Assembly (NCBI GenBank): GCA_902363125.1
Contig: CABIZD010000010.1
Location: 1 to 64,000, forward strand
Origin: Coriobacteriaceae bacterium
GTDB lineage: Bacteria > Actinomycetota > Coriobacteriia > Coriobacteriales > Coriobacteriaceae
Reading direction: 5' to 3'
DNA length: 64,000 bases
The notes under the pieces were generated by a model. It saw only the letters and a program-made list of their open reading frames with translations. It was not told where the DNA came from and made no database searches. Position 1 is the stretch's first letter, and every line of letters begins with the position of its first letter. Both the position numbers and the translations under genes were made by a program. Shown in pieces: positions 37,889 through 47,108 of the stretch.

Positions 37889-40516
37889 CTACTCGGCGTC
37901 GGGGACCTCGTAGGTGGCCGCCGGCGTGTTGTCGCACACGACGGTAAAGCCGCCGTCCTTGTCGGCATCGACCGTCACCTGATCGCCCTCGCGCACCGTG
38001 CCGTCGATGATAGCGGCGGCGATGGCATCCACGACCTCGCGCTGAACCAGACGCTTGAGCGGACGGGCGCCAAAGACCGGGTCCAGGCCGCCCACGGCGA
38101 GCATCTGCTTGGCCGCCGGGGTGATGGCAAGCGTCATGCGCTCCTTGGCCAGACGCGCGCGGACGTCGGCGAGCTGGATGTCGACGATCTTCTCGATCTG
38201 CGCCATGCCGAGCGGATGGAACACCACGATATCGTCGATACGGTTGAGGAACTCGGGGCGGAAGGTCTGAGCCATGGCCGCGTCGACCTGATGGCGCATC
38301 TCCTCCTCGTCCTTGCCCGAAAGCTCGGCGATAGCCTTGGAGCCCACGTTAGACGTCATGATGATAATCGTGTTCTTGAAGGACACCTGGCGACCCTGAC
38401 CGTCGGTCAGACGGCCGTCGTCAAGCACCTGCAACAGCACGTTGAAGACATCTGGATGGGCCTTCTCCATCTCGTCGAGCAAGATCACGGAGTAGGGGCG
38501 ACGGCGCACGGCCTCGGTGAGCTGGCCGCCCTCGTCGTAACCCACGTATCCCGGGGGCGCACCGATCAGACGCTGGACGCTGAACTTCTCCATGTACTCG
38601 GACATGTCGATACGCACGAGCGCGCGCTCGTCGTCGAACAGGCACTCGGCAAGCGCCTTGGCGAGCTCGGTCTTGCCCACGCCGGTGGGGCCCAGGAAGA
38701 AGAAGCTGCCGATGGGCTTGTCCGGATCGGAGAGACCCGCACGGCTGCGGCGCACGGCCGCGGCGACGGCGGAGACGGCCTCGTCCTGGCCGATGACGCG
38801 CTTATGCAGCTCACCCTCCAAGCCCTTCAGCTTGTCGAGCTCGCCCTGCATCATCTTGGACACGGGCACGCCGGTCCAGGCACTCACGACCTCGGCGATC
38901 TCATCGGAGGTCACCTGTTCGTTGAGGCCCTCGCCGTCCTGCTGCTTTTGCGCCTCGAGCGCAGCCTCGGAATCCTGAATCTGCTGTTGCAGGCCCGGAA
39001 TCACGGAGTAGCGCAGCTCGGACGCACGGCCCAGATCACCATTGCGCGTCGCGCGCTCCTCTTCGCTCCTGGCCTCGTCGAGCTGTCCCTTGAGCTCTTG
39101 CACGTGGTCGATGGCGTTCTTCTGGTTGAGCCAGCCAGCCTTTTGCACGTTGAGTTTTTCCTGGACCTCGGCGATCTCCTGACGCAGGGCCTCCAGACGC
39201 TCCTTGGAGGCGTCGTCGGTCTCCTTCATGAGCGCCTGCTCCTCGATCTGCAGCTGGGTGAGCTGACGCGTGGTGGCGTCAATCTCGACCGGCATGCTGT
39301 CGAGCTCCATGCGCAGGCGGCTTGCCGCCTCATCGACCAGGTCGATGGCCTTGTCGGGCAGGAAGCGGTCGGCGATATAGCGATCGGAGAGGTCGGCGGC
39401 GGCCACGAGCGCGCTATCGGTGATGTGCACGCCGTGGAAGATCTCGTACTTCTCCTTGAGGCCACGCAGAATCGAGATGGTGTCCTCGACGGTAGGCTCG
39501 CTCACCATAACGGTCTGGAAACGACGGGCGAGCGCCGCGTCCTTCTCGATGTACTTGCGGTATTCGTCGAGCGTGGTCGCGCCGATCGCATGCAGGTCGC
39601 CACGGGCGAGCGCCGGCTTGAGGATGTTGCCTGCGTCCATGGAGCCCTCGGTGGCACCCGCGCCCACAATGGTGTGAAGCTCATCGATGAACAGGATGAC
39701 CTTACCTTCGGATTTTTGCACTTCTTTGAGCACGGCCTTTAAGCGGTCCTCGAACTCACCACGGTACTTGGCGCCGGCGACCAACGCGCTCATGTCGAGC
39801 TCGATGAGGTCGCGGTCGCGCAGGGTGCTCGGCACATCGCCGGCCACGATACGCTGGGCGATGCCCTCGACGATAGCCGTTTTACCGACGCCCGGCTCAC
39901 CGATGAGCACGGGGTTGTTCTTGGTGCGGCGGGACAGAACCTGAATGGTACGGCGGATCTCGTCGGTACGGCCGATGACCGGGTCGAGCTTACCGGCGCG
40001 GGCAAGATCGCAGATGTTGCGACCGTACTGCTCCAACGCCTCAAACTGGGTCTTGTCCTCGGCAGACGTCACGCGGTCATCGCCACGCAGCTCCTCGTAG
40101 ACCTGCTCGATGCGCTCCTTGGTCACGCCAGCGTCACGCAGTACACGACCAGCCTCGCCCTTGTCCTCGGCAAGCGCCATCAGCAGATGCTCGGTCACCA
40201 CAAAGCTGTCGCCCATCTTGGTGGCCTTCTTCTCGGCCTTTTCGATGACGCGGACGAGCTCGTTGGACAGGCCCATCTGCTGACCCTCGCCCGAAACCTT
40301 GGGCGCGCGGTCGACGGCATCCTGCGTGGAGCGTGCGAGCTGGGCCGGATCAGCGCCGATGCGCTCGATGATCACGGAGATATTGCGCTCGCCGGCACCG
40401 AGCAGGGCAGACAGCAGGTGAATCGGCTCCACCGCGCCGGCCTGCGCATCGGCAGCCGTGCTCATGGCGGTCTGCAACGCCTCGCGCGACGTCATTGCTA
40501 GCTTATCGATTCTCAT
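37889..40516 (-). CDS. clpB: ATP-dependent disaggregase ClpB
   Basis: 875 residues, the full family length. It is a hexameric Hsp100 that pulls proteins from aggregates together with DnaK. The N-domain is followed by AAA-1 (Walker A GEPGVGKT near 205, IDELHTI), the coiled-coil middle domain (about 400-520, [22 protein letters not shown]), and AAA-2 ([10 protein letters not shown] near 607, [15 protein letters not shown]). ATG 40516 has AGAGAGG upstream. The operator-like element 90 bp upstream also precedes dnaK, suggesting shared control. Confidence 0.97.
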   Translation of the reverse strand: MRIDKLAMTSREALQTAMSTAADAQAGAVEPIHLLSALLGAGERNISVIIERIGADPAQLARSTQDAVDRAPKVSGEGQQMGLSNELVRVIEKAEKKATKMGDSFVVTEHLLMALAEDKGEAGRVLRDAGVTKERIEQVYEELRGDDRVTSAEDKTQFEALEQYGRNICDLARAGKLDPVIGRTDEIRRTIQVLSRRTKNNPVLIGEPGVGKTAIVEGIAQRIVAGDVPSTLRDRDLIELDMSALVAGAKYRGEFEDRLKAVLKEVQKSEGKVILFIDELHTIVGAGATEGSMDAGNILKPALARGDLHAIGATTLDEYRKYIEKDAALARRFQTVMVSEPTVEDTISILRGLKEKYEIFHGVHITDSALVAAADLSDRYIADRFLPDKAIDLVDEAASRLRMELDSMPVEIDATTRQLTQLQIEEQALMKETDDASKERLEALRQEIAEVQEKLNVQKAGWLNQKNAIDHVQELKGQLDEARSEEERATRNGDLGRASELRYSVIPGLQQQIQDSEAALEAQKQQDGEGLNEQVTSDEIAEVVSAWTGVPVSKMMQGELDKLKGLEGELHKRVIGQDEAVSAVAAAVRRSRAGLSDPDKPIGSFFFLGPTGVGKTELAKALAECLFDDERALVRIDMSEYMEKFSVQRLIGAPPGYVGYDEGGQLTEAVRRRPYSVILLDEMEKAHPDVFNVLLQVLDDGRLTDGQGRQVSFKNTIIIMTSNVGSKAIAELSGKDEEEMRHQVDAAMAQTFRPEFLNRIDDIVVFHPLGMAQIEKIVDIQLADVRARLAKERMTLAITPAAKQMLAVGGLDPVFGARPLKRLVQREVVDAIAAAIIDGTVREGDQVTVDADKDGGFTVVCDNTPAATYEVPDAE

Positions 40517-40605
40517 GGAATCACCTCTCTTGGGGCGGCCGCCCTACGGGGCGGCTTCACGTTGTTCGAGAAGTATTGTTGCCAGCTTTGTGCGATCTTA
40601 TACAT

Positions 40606-40632
40606 AAATCTAAGTCTCTATATATAAGATTT
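40606..40632. promoter_or_regulatory. HspR-type heat-shock operator candidate upstream of clpB
   Basis: AAATCT-N15-AGATTT, 27 bp, with CTAAGTC and ATATAAGA inside. The same arms, spacing and most inner bases occur at 51030-51056 before dnaK. It lies 90 bp from the clpB ATG and overlaps TATA-rich promoter-like sequence. The plausible binder is the HspR protein at 46620; this is inference. Confidence 0.7.
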
Positions 40633-40656
40633 TCTGAGTGTTCCCACGACATGCAA

Positions 40657-40691
40657 ACCACCACAAAGGGGACAGACACCTTTGTGGTGGT
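40657..40691. repeat. CCACCACAAAGG hairpin repeat, copy 1
   Basis: ACCACCACAAAGG (40657-40669) pairs with its complement (40679-40691) around GGACAGACA. Related copies lie at 41461-41498, 42328-42362 and 43658-43691. It sits just past the stop of the 40700 gene on the minus strand. Confidence 0.85.
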
Positions 40692-40699
40692 CGCGGTCT

Positions 40700-41371
40700 C
40701 TACTCCTTCGCCGGACCCGTACTTCCCGATTCGACGGTCCAGGGCATCTCATCCTCGAACAGCCATGTACGGGCAGACCCACTATCGCGTGCAGCCTGCG
40801 GGTCAGGCAAGCAGGTCTGTTTATAGGCATCTTGGATACACTGGCCCATAAAATCGTTGAGCTCGGTCTGGTCGCCCTCCATGACATAGGCGACATCGCC
40901 GTCCATGATGTAGATGCCCGGACCCTCATTGTCCTCGTAGCCCGGATCGTACGAGACATCACATAACTTTGCGCCGTTTGCAGTGTCCAGCTCGATGGAA
41001 GAGTGGCATCCGCCAACCATGTCGTTCGCTTTTGCCCGATAGGACGCATATCCATACCAGCGCTTAAAGATTTTGCCCTTGAGCAGCTCGGACGCCCTGT
41101 CGATCAGACCAGAATCCGTGGTATAGCGCATAGCCCCAAGCTGAATGCGTGGATAATTACTAATGCCCAGCGCAGCCGGTTGCTCATCAAAATCAACGGT
41201 AATGGTCTCAGGCTTGTCGTCGCCGGTCAGAAGTTCGACAGATTGAGTCACAGGCTTGACCACCGGCTCCGTCACCGCAGCAGGTAGAAATGCCATACCG
41301 ACAGCGCCCGCGCCAACCACAGCGATCGCAAGCGCCAAGACAATCAATCCAATACGGGCAGGACTTCTCAC
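40700..41371 (-). CDS. Membrane-anchored protein, paralogue of 42815 gene
   Basis: 223 residues, family unknown. One N-terminal hydrophobic segment (about 8-30, IGLIVLALAIAVVGAGAVGMAF) serves as anchor; the rest should be extracytoplasmic. It aligns over the whole length with the gene at 42815 (SITVDF-type strand, AALGISNYPRIQLGA, LLKGKIFKRWYG, LCDVSYDPGYEDNEGPGIYI, VMEGDQTE). The GTG at 41371 has GAGGTGC upstream, the same arrangement as in the paralogue, and is preferred over the more distal ATG. The two copies are in opposite orientation. Conserved cysteines (MGQC and KQTC) may pair. Confidence 0.72.
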   Translation of the reverse strand: MRSPARIGLIVLALAIAVVGAGAVGMAFLPAAVTEPVVKPVTQSVELLTGDDKPETITVDFDEQPAALGISNYPRIQLGAMRYTTDSGLIDRASELLKGKIFKRWYGYASYRAKANDMVGGCHSSIELDTANGAKLCDVSYDPGYEDNEGPGIYIMDGDVAYVMEGDQTELNDFMGQCIQDAYKQTCLPDPQAARDSGSARTWLFEDEMPWTVESGSTGPAKE

Positions 41372-41460
41372 AGCAAAGCACCTCACAATGCAAACCCGCG
41401 CCATTTGTCCTAATGATACCGCCGGCTAACACTATCACCAAAAGAAGCCGCGCGCTCCCC

Positions 41461-41498
41461 ACCACCACAAAGGGGACAGGCACCTTTGTGGTGGTTTT
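41461..41498. repeat. CCACCACAAAGG hairpin repeat, copy 2
   Basis: 13-bp arms (41461-41473 and 41483-41495) around GGACAGGCA, followed on the plus strand by TTTTCGAC. Confidence 0.85.
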
Positions 41499-41605
41499 CG
41501 ACGCTAACGGTCGACCATCTCACGCCATGAGATTAAACTTGAATTGTTCTCTGAACATATCCATTTCTGCCTATCCTCAACAGCTCTTTGTCTCGAGGAG
41601 CGCAT

Positions 41606-42274
41606 ATGAAGCCGTCTCATTCCACCGGTCGCAACGTCATCGCCATTCTCGCCATACCCATCGTGATGCTCTTCCTTATCGTCATCACGCCCTTTTCTTT
41701 TGGTATCGCCTCGCCCTTCGATCTTTGCGGGATGATCGACGCCGGCTCGCGTGCCACCTCGCTCTCCTTTGTCTGCCGTGGCGTGTTCTACGAATATGCA
41801 ATTCCCACCGGAAGTTGGCAGTCCAAGTTACCGTTGCTCGGCAAGGTCGACGGATGCTCTCCTTATTTCTGCCTCGAACCTCAGACAATGAATTATCTGA
41901 TCGACGACCAGCCCCTTGACTCCATCACCCTCGCCTACGACTACGCACCAAACACCGATGAGCGCCACATGAACCAAGTCCTCGACAAGCTGCTTGGACA
42001 GTGCGGGCTCACCGCGGAAGCCGGTCGAACCATCTATAGCAACCAGAAATTAAAGCGAACAGAACTCCGCCGTGTCGGAAAAATCAAAGGGCGAAACGGG
42101 GCCGCCTACTGGGATGCCTGGGCAACACGCGACAAGGGCGAATTCGGACACAGCACCTATATGGTCACTGTCTACACCAAAGACGGAATTAAGGACAATG
42201 TTGACGATTTCGCGTCATCCAAACTCGGCATCCCCAAAACAACCAAACCCGCCAGCCCAGATGAAATTCTGTAG
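41606..42274 (+). CDS. Signal-anchored membrane protein, function unknown
   Basis: 222 residues. An N-terminal hydrophobic segment (about 10-35, VIAILAIPIVMLFLIVITPF) is followed by an exported region with several Cys (LCGM, FVCRGV, DGCSPYFCL, GQCG) that may form disulfides. It is not clearly homologous to the flanking paralogues but shares their size and plan. ATG 41606 has GAGGAG upstream. It lies between two inverted copies of a related gene, flanked on each side by CCACCACAAAGG hairpins, so the whole patch may be a mobile or recombining cluster. Confidence 0.68.
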   Translation: MKPSHSTGRNVIAILAIPIVMLFLIVITPFSFGIASPFDLCGMIDAGSRATSLSFVCRGVFYEYAIPTGSWQSKLPLLGKVDGCSPYFCLEPQTMNYLIDDQPLDSITLAYDYAPNTDERHMNQVLDKLLGQCGLTAEAGRTIYSNQKLKRTELRRVGKIKGRNGAAYWDAWATRDKGEFGHSTYMVTVYTKDGIKDNVDDFASSKLGIPKTTKPASPDEIL

Positions 42275-42327
42275 AGGTGCCCATTAACATGCCGCTCAAC
42301 GATCACAACAACATCGAGCTCGTCCCC

Positions 42328-42450
42328 ACCGCCACAAAGGTGCCTGTCCCCTTTGTGGCGGTTTTCGACAAAAAGAAGCCGCCCCGATAACAGAGGCGGC
42401 ATCAAGCAAGCCTATTTATTAGCGTCCCTCAAGACCCAACGAAAACGCAG
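42328..42450. repeat. About 123-bp direct repeat, copy A
   Basis: Begins with a CCGCCACAAAGG hairpin (42328-42362), then TTTTCGACAAAAAG, a GCCGCC/GGCGGC terminator-like hairpin (minus strand), and a degenerate gene end. It recurs at 43658-43778 with about 10 differences, bracketing the 42815 gene. Confidence 0.8.
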
Positions 42451-42814
42451 CGATGGAATCGAGAACCGACAATAGCCCGTTCGCACAGATAGAGGCGGAG
42501 ATTCAAGGTCAGAGTCCGGCTTAAACGGCTTAGCTATCGCACGTCACAACGTTCTCGTCGTCCTCCCTATCGTATTTATAGTGCTTACTGTGAAAATAGT
42601 GAGTTTAGTGAGAATAGTATCGCTCAAGACTCGTGAACTGAATTATTGACCTCTCGCCCAGAATGAGTGGGGCAAATATTCCTATTAGAGGTCAAATCGA
42701 AGCCCAATAGGGCCTTTTCGCCCCGTCATTTCGACCGATCGCTTTCTTTTGAATATTGTCGTAAGCTGGTATCGCTTATCTTAATGAATGCATACTGTTT
42801 GCGAGGTACCCGCC
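42451..42814. other. Repeat-flanked spacer with gene remnant
   Basis: No complete gene is seen. Reading minus from about 42500, codons ending A-F-S-L-G-L-E-G-R-stop (terminating within the 42328-42450 repeat) look like the last 20 residues of a lost gene, since an in-frame stop occurs just upstream. The stretch 42660-42790 is AT-rich and leads into the ribosome site of the 42815 gene (GAGGTACC). Confidence 0.4.
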
Positions 42815-43462
42815 GTGAAACGCTCCACCTATATCGGCCTGCTCGTCTTAGCGTTTGCGATTACCGCAGTCGGCGTAGGAATTATCTATCTCGCATTTCT
42901 CCCTGCCTCGGCAACGCAGGCGGCGGTTGAAACCGTAAGCTACCCCATCGAAATCCTCACCGATATCGTCAAACCCGATTCGATCACCGTCGATTTCGAC
43001 GGTACGCCCGCAGCGCTTGGGGTCAGTAACTATCCCCGAATCGAACTTGGAGCCACGCGCTATACCCAAGATGAGCAGCTTATCGGTAAGGCAACCAGTT
43101 TACTCAAAGGCAAGACGTTTAAGCGGTGGTACGGCGCCGCAACATATCGAGCCAAGAACGGCCAAATGGTTGGCGGGTATTATTCGACCCTTGAGCTCGA
43201 TGCGGCAAACGGGAGCAAATTGTGCAACGTCTCATACGACCCCGGCTGCGTGGACAATGAAGGACCGGGGGTCTATATCTCGGATGGCGACGTAATCTAC
43301 GTCATGGAGGGCGACCAGACGGCAGTCGTCGATTTTATGGATCGGTGTACCGAGGATGCCTACGAACAAACCTGCGAGCCCGATCCGCAGACAGCGCGCA
43401 ACAGTGGCTCGGCACGCACTTGGCTATTTGACGATGAAATAACCTGGACCCCATCGAAATAA
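42815..43462 (+). CDS. Membrane-anchored protein, paralogue of 40700 gene
   Basis: 215 residues. N-terminal anchor (about 7-30, IGLLVLAFAITAVGVGIIYL) followed by an extracytoplasmic domain of unknown type. Identical blocks with the 40700 gene are numerous (AALGVSNYPRIELGA, LLKGKTFKRWYG, DNEGPGVYISDGDV, VMEGDQTA, NSGSARTWLFDDE). The GTG at 42815 lies 7 bases from GAGGT. Duplicated in inverse orientation about 1.5 kb apart. Confidence 0.72.
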   Translation: MKRSTYIGLLVLAFAITAVGVGIIYLAFLPASATQAAVETVSYPIEILTDIVKPDSITVDFDGTPAALGVSNYPRIELGATRYTQDEQLIGKATSLLKGKTFKRWYGAATYRAKNGQMVGGYYSTLELDAANGSKLCNVSYDPGCVDNEGPGVYISDGDVIYVMEGDQTAVVDFMDRCTEDAYEQTCEPDPQTARNSGSARTWLFDDEITWTPSK

Positions 43463-43512
43463 GGACCCGCCGGGCAGGCACCTTTGTGGTGGTTTCGGCT
43501 CCGATGTTCCAC

Positions 43513-43653
43513 TGTCTCGATCTGTAACATCTAGCGGCCCTTTTCGATCCTAGATGTTACAGATTGAGATGAAATGATCGGCGGCGATCGTTTGTCTCAA
43601 TCTGTAACAACCGCTCGTCAAATAGGGGCCCAGATGTTACAGGTCGAGACAAA
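43513..43653. repeat. Two tandem TCTGTAAC palindromes
   Basis: Copy A (43513-43571) has 20-bp arms TCTCGATCTGTAACATCTAG and its near-complement, with one G-U position. Copy B (43591-43653) uses similar 19-bp arms (TGTCTCAATCTGTAACA) with two mismatches. A different family from the CCACCACAAAGG hairpins, in the same 412-bp gap. Confidence 0.8.
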
Positions 43654-43657
43654 CGGA

Positions 43658-43778
43658 ACCACCGCAAAGGCGCCTACCCCTTCATGGTGGTTTTCGACAA
43701 AAGAAGCCGCCCCGATAACAGAGGCGGCATCAAGCAAGTCTATTTATTAGCGTCCCTCAAGACCCAACGAGAACGCAG
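43658..43778. repeat. About 121-bp direct repeat, copy B
   Basis: Matches 42328-42450 in order: degenerate CCACCGCAAAGG hairpin, TTTTCGACAAAAG, GCCGCC/GGCGGC hairpin, and the S-L-G-L-E-G-R-stop remnant on minus. Confidence 0.8.
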
Positions 43779-43785
43779 AAATGTA

Positions 43786-43859
43786 GCCCGGGGCTTACCC
43801 TTTCCCGAACGCGACCCTCGCGAAGCGCGTGAGCGGGCGGGAAAGGGTAAGCCCCGGGC
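43786..43859 (-). terminator. Long hairpin downstream of the hydratase gene
   Basis: Perfect 22-bp arms (43786-43807 and 43838-43859) around a 30-base loop that has its own CGCG pairing. It begins 15 bp after the hydratase stop. No U-run follows, so it may protect the mRNA 3' end rather than terminate. Confidence 0.6.
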
Positions 43860-43874
43860 GGACAATTAAGTGCG

Positions 43875-46175
43875 TTACTCGGCAGCGGCCTTGAACTTGT
43901 TGTAGTTGATCAGGCAGCCGGCCTTGACGATGGCACGCTCCTCTGCCGTCATATCGGCAATGTAGAGCTCAATCTGCTCGACCGCACCGTCGGCGCGCAC
44001 CACGTAGGCGGCGATGTCCTTTAGGTCACCGTCGAGCGCGGCACGGATACCCGGCACAAAGACATAGTCGCCCACCTCAAAGCTGGGCTCGGCCTCCATC
44101 TGGAAGGGCACCATACCCCAGTTCATCACGTTGGAGCGATAGCGCTTGGTGGCGTACTCGTGGACGATGTTGGCCAGACCGCCGATCACGCGCTGACAGC
44201 TCGCGGCCTGCTCGCGGGCGGAACCGTCACCGGGCTTCTTGGCATAGAGCATGGAGCCGTACTCAGTCGCCTTGGCATCGGCCGCGACACCCGCGCCGAC
44301 CAGCGCCTCAAACACGCTGGCAAGCTCGGCATCGAGTGCCACCAGGTCGCCCGCTGCCTCGCCGGCAACGCGGCGCTTTTCCACCGCGTCGACCTCCTTG
44401 GAGCGGCCCACGTAGGCAGGGTCGCGACGGCTGAGCGTAAACTCGGCCAGACCCAGCGGGTTGGAGCGGAAGGAGCTCGTCTCGCCCGAGGGAATGAGCT
44501 CGTCGGTCGTAGTGACCGGGTCCATGATCTTGGAGCACACCTTGAGCAGGATGTCGTCGCCGAGAGGCTCCATCGCGGGCCACGGCTTGATGTTGGGGCC
44601 CTCGACCAGCTCGTCGGCCGGCTCAGCCTTGCCAAAGCCCCAGTACACGCGCTTCTTGTACGGCGCGTCGTCAAAGGTGTACTCGCAGGCCTCGTCCCAA
44701 ATCTCCTCGGGCAGGTCGGTCGCCGGCGTCAGGACGCCGCCGTTGGCAGCCGTCGCCGCAATGGAGCGGGCGTCCATCAGGGCCACGGCGCTCAGCTGAC
44801 CGTTGCCCGGCTTGGAACCCTCGCGATTGGGGAAGTTGCGCGTGGTGTGGCGGATCGAAAGGCCGTTGTTGGCAGGCGTGTCGCCGGCGCCGAAGCACGG
44901 GCCGCAGAATGCCGTGCGCACAATCGCGCCGGCCTCCATAAGGTCGTAGATGTAGCCGCGGCGTGTAAGCTCGAGTGCCACGGGCTGGCTCGTGGGATAG
45001 ACCGACAGCGAGAACTCGCCGCAGCCGGTGTTAGCGCCCTTGAGCACGCGAGCAGCCTGGACCACGGAGTCGTAGTTGCCGCCCGAGCAGCCGGCGATAA
45101 CGCCCTGCTGCACGTGCAGCTTGCCGTCGACGATCTTGTCGAGCAGACTAAAGTGCGTCTTGCCCTCGCCGATCTTGGCGGCCTCGAGCTCCACCTCATG
45201 CAGGATGTCCTCGAGGTTCTCGTTGAGCTCGTCGATCTCAAAGCCGTTAGAAGGATGGAACGGCAACGCGATCATGGGCTTGATGCTCGACAGATCGACC
45301 TCGACGCAGCCGTCGTAGTAGGCGACATCGGCGGGCTTGAGCTCGCGGTAGTCGTCGCCGCGGCCGTGCATGGCCAAAAACGCGTGTGTGTCCTCGTCGG
45401 TGGCCCAGATGGAGGAAAGGCAGGTGGTCTCGGTGGTCATGACGTCGACGCCGTTGCGATAGTCAGTCGTCATGCTCGCGATGCCGGGGCCCACGAACTC
45501 CATGACCTTGTTCTTGACGTAGCCCTTGGCAAAGACGGCGCGGATGATGGCGAGCGCCACATCGTGCGGGCCGACGCCGGGGCGCGGAGCGCCCGTGAGG
45601 TAGATGGCGACGACGCCGGGATAGGCGACATCGTAGGTGTCGCGCAGCAGCTGCTTTGCCAGCTCGCCGCCGCCCTCGCCCACGGCCATGGTGCCCAGGG
45701 CGCCGTAGCGGGTGTGCGAGTCGGAGCCCAAGATCATCTTGCCGCAGCCGGCGAAGTTCTCACGCATAAAGGAGTGGATGACCGCAATATGGGGCGGAAC
45801 GAAGATGCCGCCGTACTTCTTAGCAGCGGAAAGGCCAAAGACGTGGTCGTCCTTGTTGATGGTGCCGCCCACGGCGCACAGCGAGTTATGGCAGTTGGTG
45901 AGCACGTAGGGCAGCGGGAACTGCTCCATGCCCGAGGCACGCGCCGTTTGGATGATGCCGACAAAGGTGATGTCGTGGCTCGCCATGGCGTTGAAGCGGA
46001 TCTTGAGCGCCTCGGGATCTCCGGACGTATTGTGTGCCTGGAGGATCGAATACGCGATGGTGCCACGCTTGGCATCCTCGGGCGTCTGCGTAATACCGCG
46101 CTCGGCAGCCTCGGCCGCAGGCACAACCTCGCTGCCGCCGCGCAGGTAGATGCCGTCCTCGTACAGCTTGACCAT
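43875..46175 (-). CDS. Aconitase-family hydratase (YbhJ-like)
   Basis: 766 residues. Aconitase-superfamily enzyme that isomerises or hydrates a small organic acid with a 4Fe-4S cluster. Cluster cysteines are visible: [10 protein letters not shown], and [33 protein letters not shown] and [11 protein letters not shown] are typical of the superfamily. It begins [14 protein letters not shown], like the uncharacterised YbhJ-type hydratases, so aconitate hydratase proper is uncertain. ATG 46175 with GGGAGACAG upstream is preferred; an ATG 45 bp earlier has no ribosome site. No partner TCA-cycle genes are nearby. Confidence 0.87.
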   Translation of the reverse strand: MVKLYEDGIYLRGGSEVVPAAEAAERGITQTPEDAKRGTIAYSILQAHNTSGDPEALKIRFNAMASHDITFVGIIQTARASGMEQFPLPYVLTNCHNSLCAVGGTINKDDHVFGLSAAKKYGGIFVPPHIAVIHSFMRENFAGCGKMILGSDSHTRYGALGTMAVGEGGGELAKQLLRDTYDVAYPGVVAIYLTGAPRPGVGPHDVALAIIRAVFAKGYVKNKVMEFVGPGIASMTTDYRNGVDVMTTETTCLSSIWATDEDTHAFLAMHGRGDDYRELKPADVAYYDGCVEVDLSSIKPMIALPFHPSNGFEIDELNENLEDILHEVELEAAKIGEGKTHFSLLDKIVDGKLHVQQGVIAGCSGGNYDSVVQAARVLKGANTGCGEFSLSVYPTSQPVALELTRRGYIYDLMEAGAIVRTAFCGPCFGAGDTPANNGLSIRHTTRNFPNREGSKPGNGQLSAVALMDARSIAATAANGGVLTPATDLPEEIWDEACEYTFDDAPYKKRVYWGFGKAEPADELVEGPNIKPWPAMEPLGDDILLKVCSKIMDPVTTTDELIPSGETSSFRSNPLGLAEFTLSRRDPAYVGRSKEVDAVEKRRVAGEAAGDLVALDAELASVFEALVGAGVAADAKATEYGSMLYAKKPGDGSAREQAASCQRVIGGLANIVHEYATKRYRSNVMNWGMVPFQMEAEPSFEVGDYVFVPGIRAALDGDLKDIAAYVVRADGAVEQIELYIADMTAEERAIVKAGCLINYNKFKAAAE

Positions 46176-46325
46176 ACTGTCTCCCACTCTGCCCGAAAGG
46201 CTCGGGCGCATAGCATACATTCATTCAATATCGTGCCATAGAACAGTTGCGAGTGGGTTGCGAATCTGCACGTTCACTTTATCTCGGTAAAGTAAAGGAC
46301 GAGCCCCTTGCATCACTCTCCTAAC

Positions 46326-46450
46326 AAGGAGTGTCCCAAAGTGCCGGCACAAAAGGAACGTCCCCAAGTGCCAAATGCCGCAAGAATGTCCCCTTTGACT
46401 AGTCATTTAAGAACGTCCCCAATGACTACCCTGCCGTATCCGGAGCAAGG
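46326..46450. repeat. Dispersed GTGTCCC/AACGTCCC repeat and small hairpins
   Basis: 46326-46365 repeats 5466-5505. After it comes GACTAGTCATT and AATGACT, which pair with a loop carrying AACGTCCCC. The region is the non-coding gap between the hydratase and hspR. Confidence 0.6.
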
Positions 46451-46480
46451 CAACGCCGCAGGTAGAGGACGGACAGCGAG

Positions 46481-46578
46481 CGACGTCCAGAGCGAACAAG
46501 TTGGCATGAAAAAGGCAAGGCATAGACCTTCTGGTCATGCCTTGCCTTTTGAATGACAAATTGTCGCTCTGGACGTCG
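46481..46578 (-). terminator. Nested hairpin terminating the dnaK operon
   Basis: Inner stem 46510-46523 with 46537-46550 (14 bp) is followed by T-rich sequence on both strands. Outer arms CGACGTCCAGAGCGA (46481-46495 and 46564-46578) pair perfectly. A third small hairpin, GTTACGCGGTTT with complement (46593-46620), touches the hspR stop. It is the likely end of the minus-strand heat-shock operon and could also serve plus-strand transcripts. Confidence 0.75.
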
Positions 46579-46619
46579 AGCAGCGTCGGCCCGTTACGCG
46601 GTTTGGTAAAACCGCGTAA

Positions 46620-47036
46620 CTACAAATCCCCGCCGGCGCCCAGCAGCTTGCGCATGACTTGCTCGGGGTTAACTGAGCCGTCGCGCGGGGCCAGGGCGGT
46701 GATCTTCTTTTGCATCTTGTACTCGTGCAGCTCGTCCTCGAGCTGGCGTACGCGGGCGCGGAGCTTCTCGTTCTCGCGTTCGCGCTCCTCGGCACGCTCC
46801 TTCATATCGAGGATGCGCACCACGCCGGCGAGGTTGATGCCCTCGTCGGTCAGTTGGTTGATGAGCTCCAGGCGCTCGATATCGGCACGCGAATACAGAC
46901 GCGTGTTGCCGCCCGAGCGCTGGGGATTCACCAAGCCTTTGGACTCGTAGACGCGCAGAGTCTGCGGGTGCATGCCGGTCAGCTCGGCCGCCACGCTGAT
47001 CATGTACAGCGGTTTGTTCCTATTGTCCTCGGCCAT
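46620..47036 (-). CDS. hspR: MerR-family heat-shock repressor HspR
   Basis: 138 residues. The N-terminal MerR-type winged helix (about 10-75: YMISVAAELTGMHPQTLRVYESKGLVNPQR, SGGNTRLYSRADIERLELI) is followed by a coiled coil (about 85-115) and a short tail. Actinobacterial HspR represses dnaK and clpB with DnaK as co-repressor. It is the last gene of dnaK-grpE-dnaJ-hspR. The shared 27-bp element before dnaK and clpB is the probable target. Confidence 0.94.
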   Translation of the reverse strand: MAEDNRNKPLYMISVAAELTGMHPQTLRVYESKGLVNPQRSGGNTRLYSRADIERLELINQLTDEGINLAGVVRILDMKERAEERERENEKLRARVRQLEDELHEYKMQKKITALAPRDGSVNPEQVMRKLLGAGGDL

Positions 47037-47108
47037 GCTACCTGACCCCTTTCCGTCTCGTTATCGTCCATCATAAGCCCGTGGGCGCGGGCGTGCGCCG
47101 CGACCGCC

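Noticed and set aside
37877..39742. A 621-codon plus-strand frame opposite clpB
   Set aside because: Low-complexity His/Leu/Gly-rich translation antisense to complete ClpB motifs; long shadow frames are expected in GC-rich genes.
42327..43691. CRISPR-like array among the CCACCACAAAGG repeats
   Set aside because: Spacing is irregular (hundreds of bp), arms are palindromic hairpins, and no cas gene is present; these are REP-like repeats.
44160..46241. A 693-codon plus-strand frame opposite the hydratase
   Set aside because: Antisense to intact aconitase-family motifs, with no recognisable start or domain.
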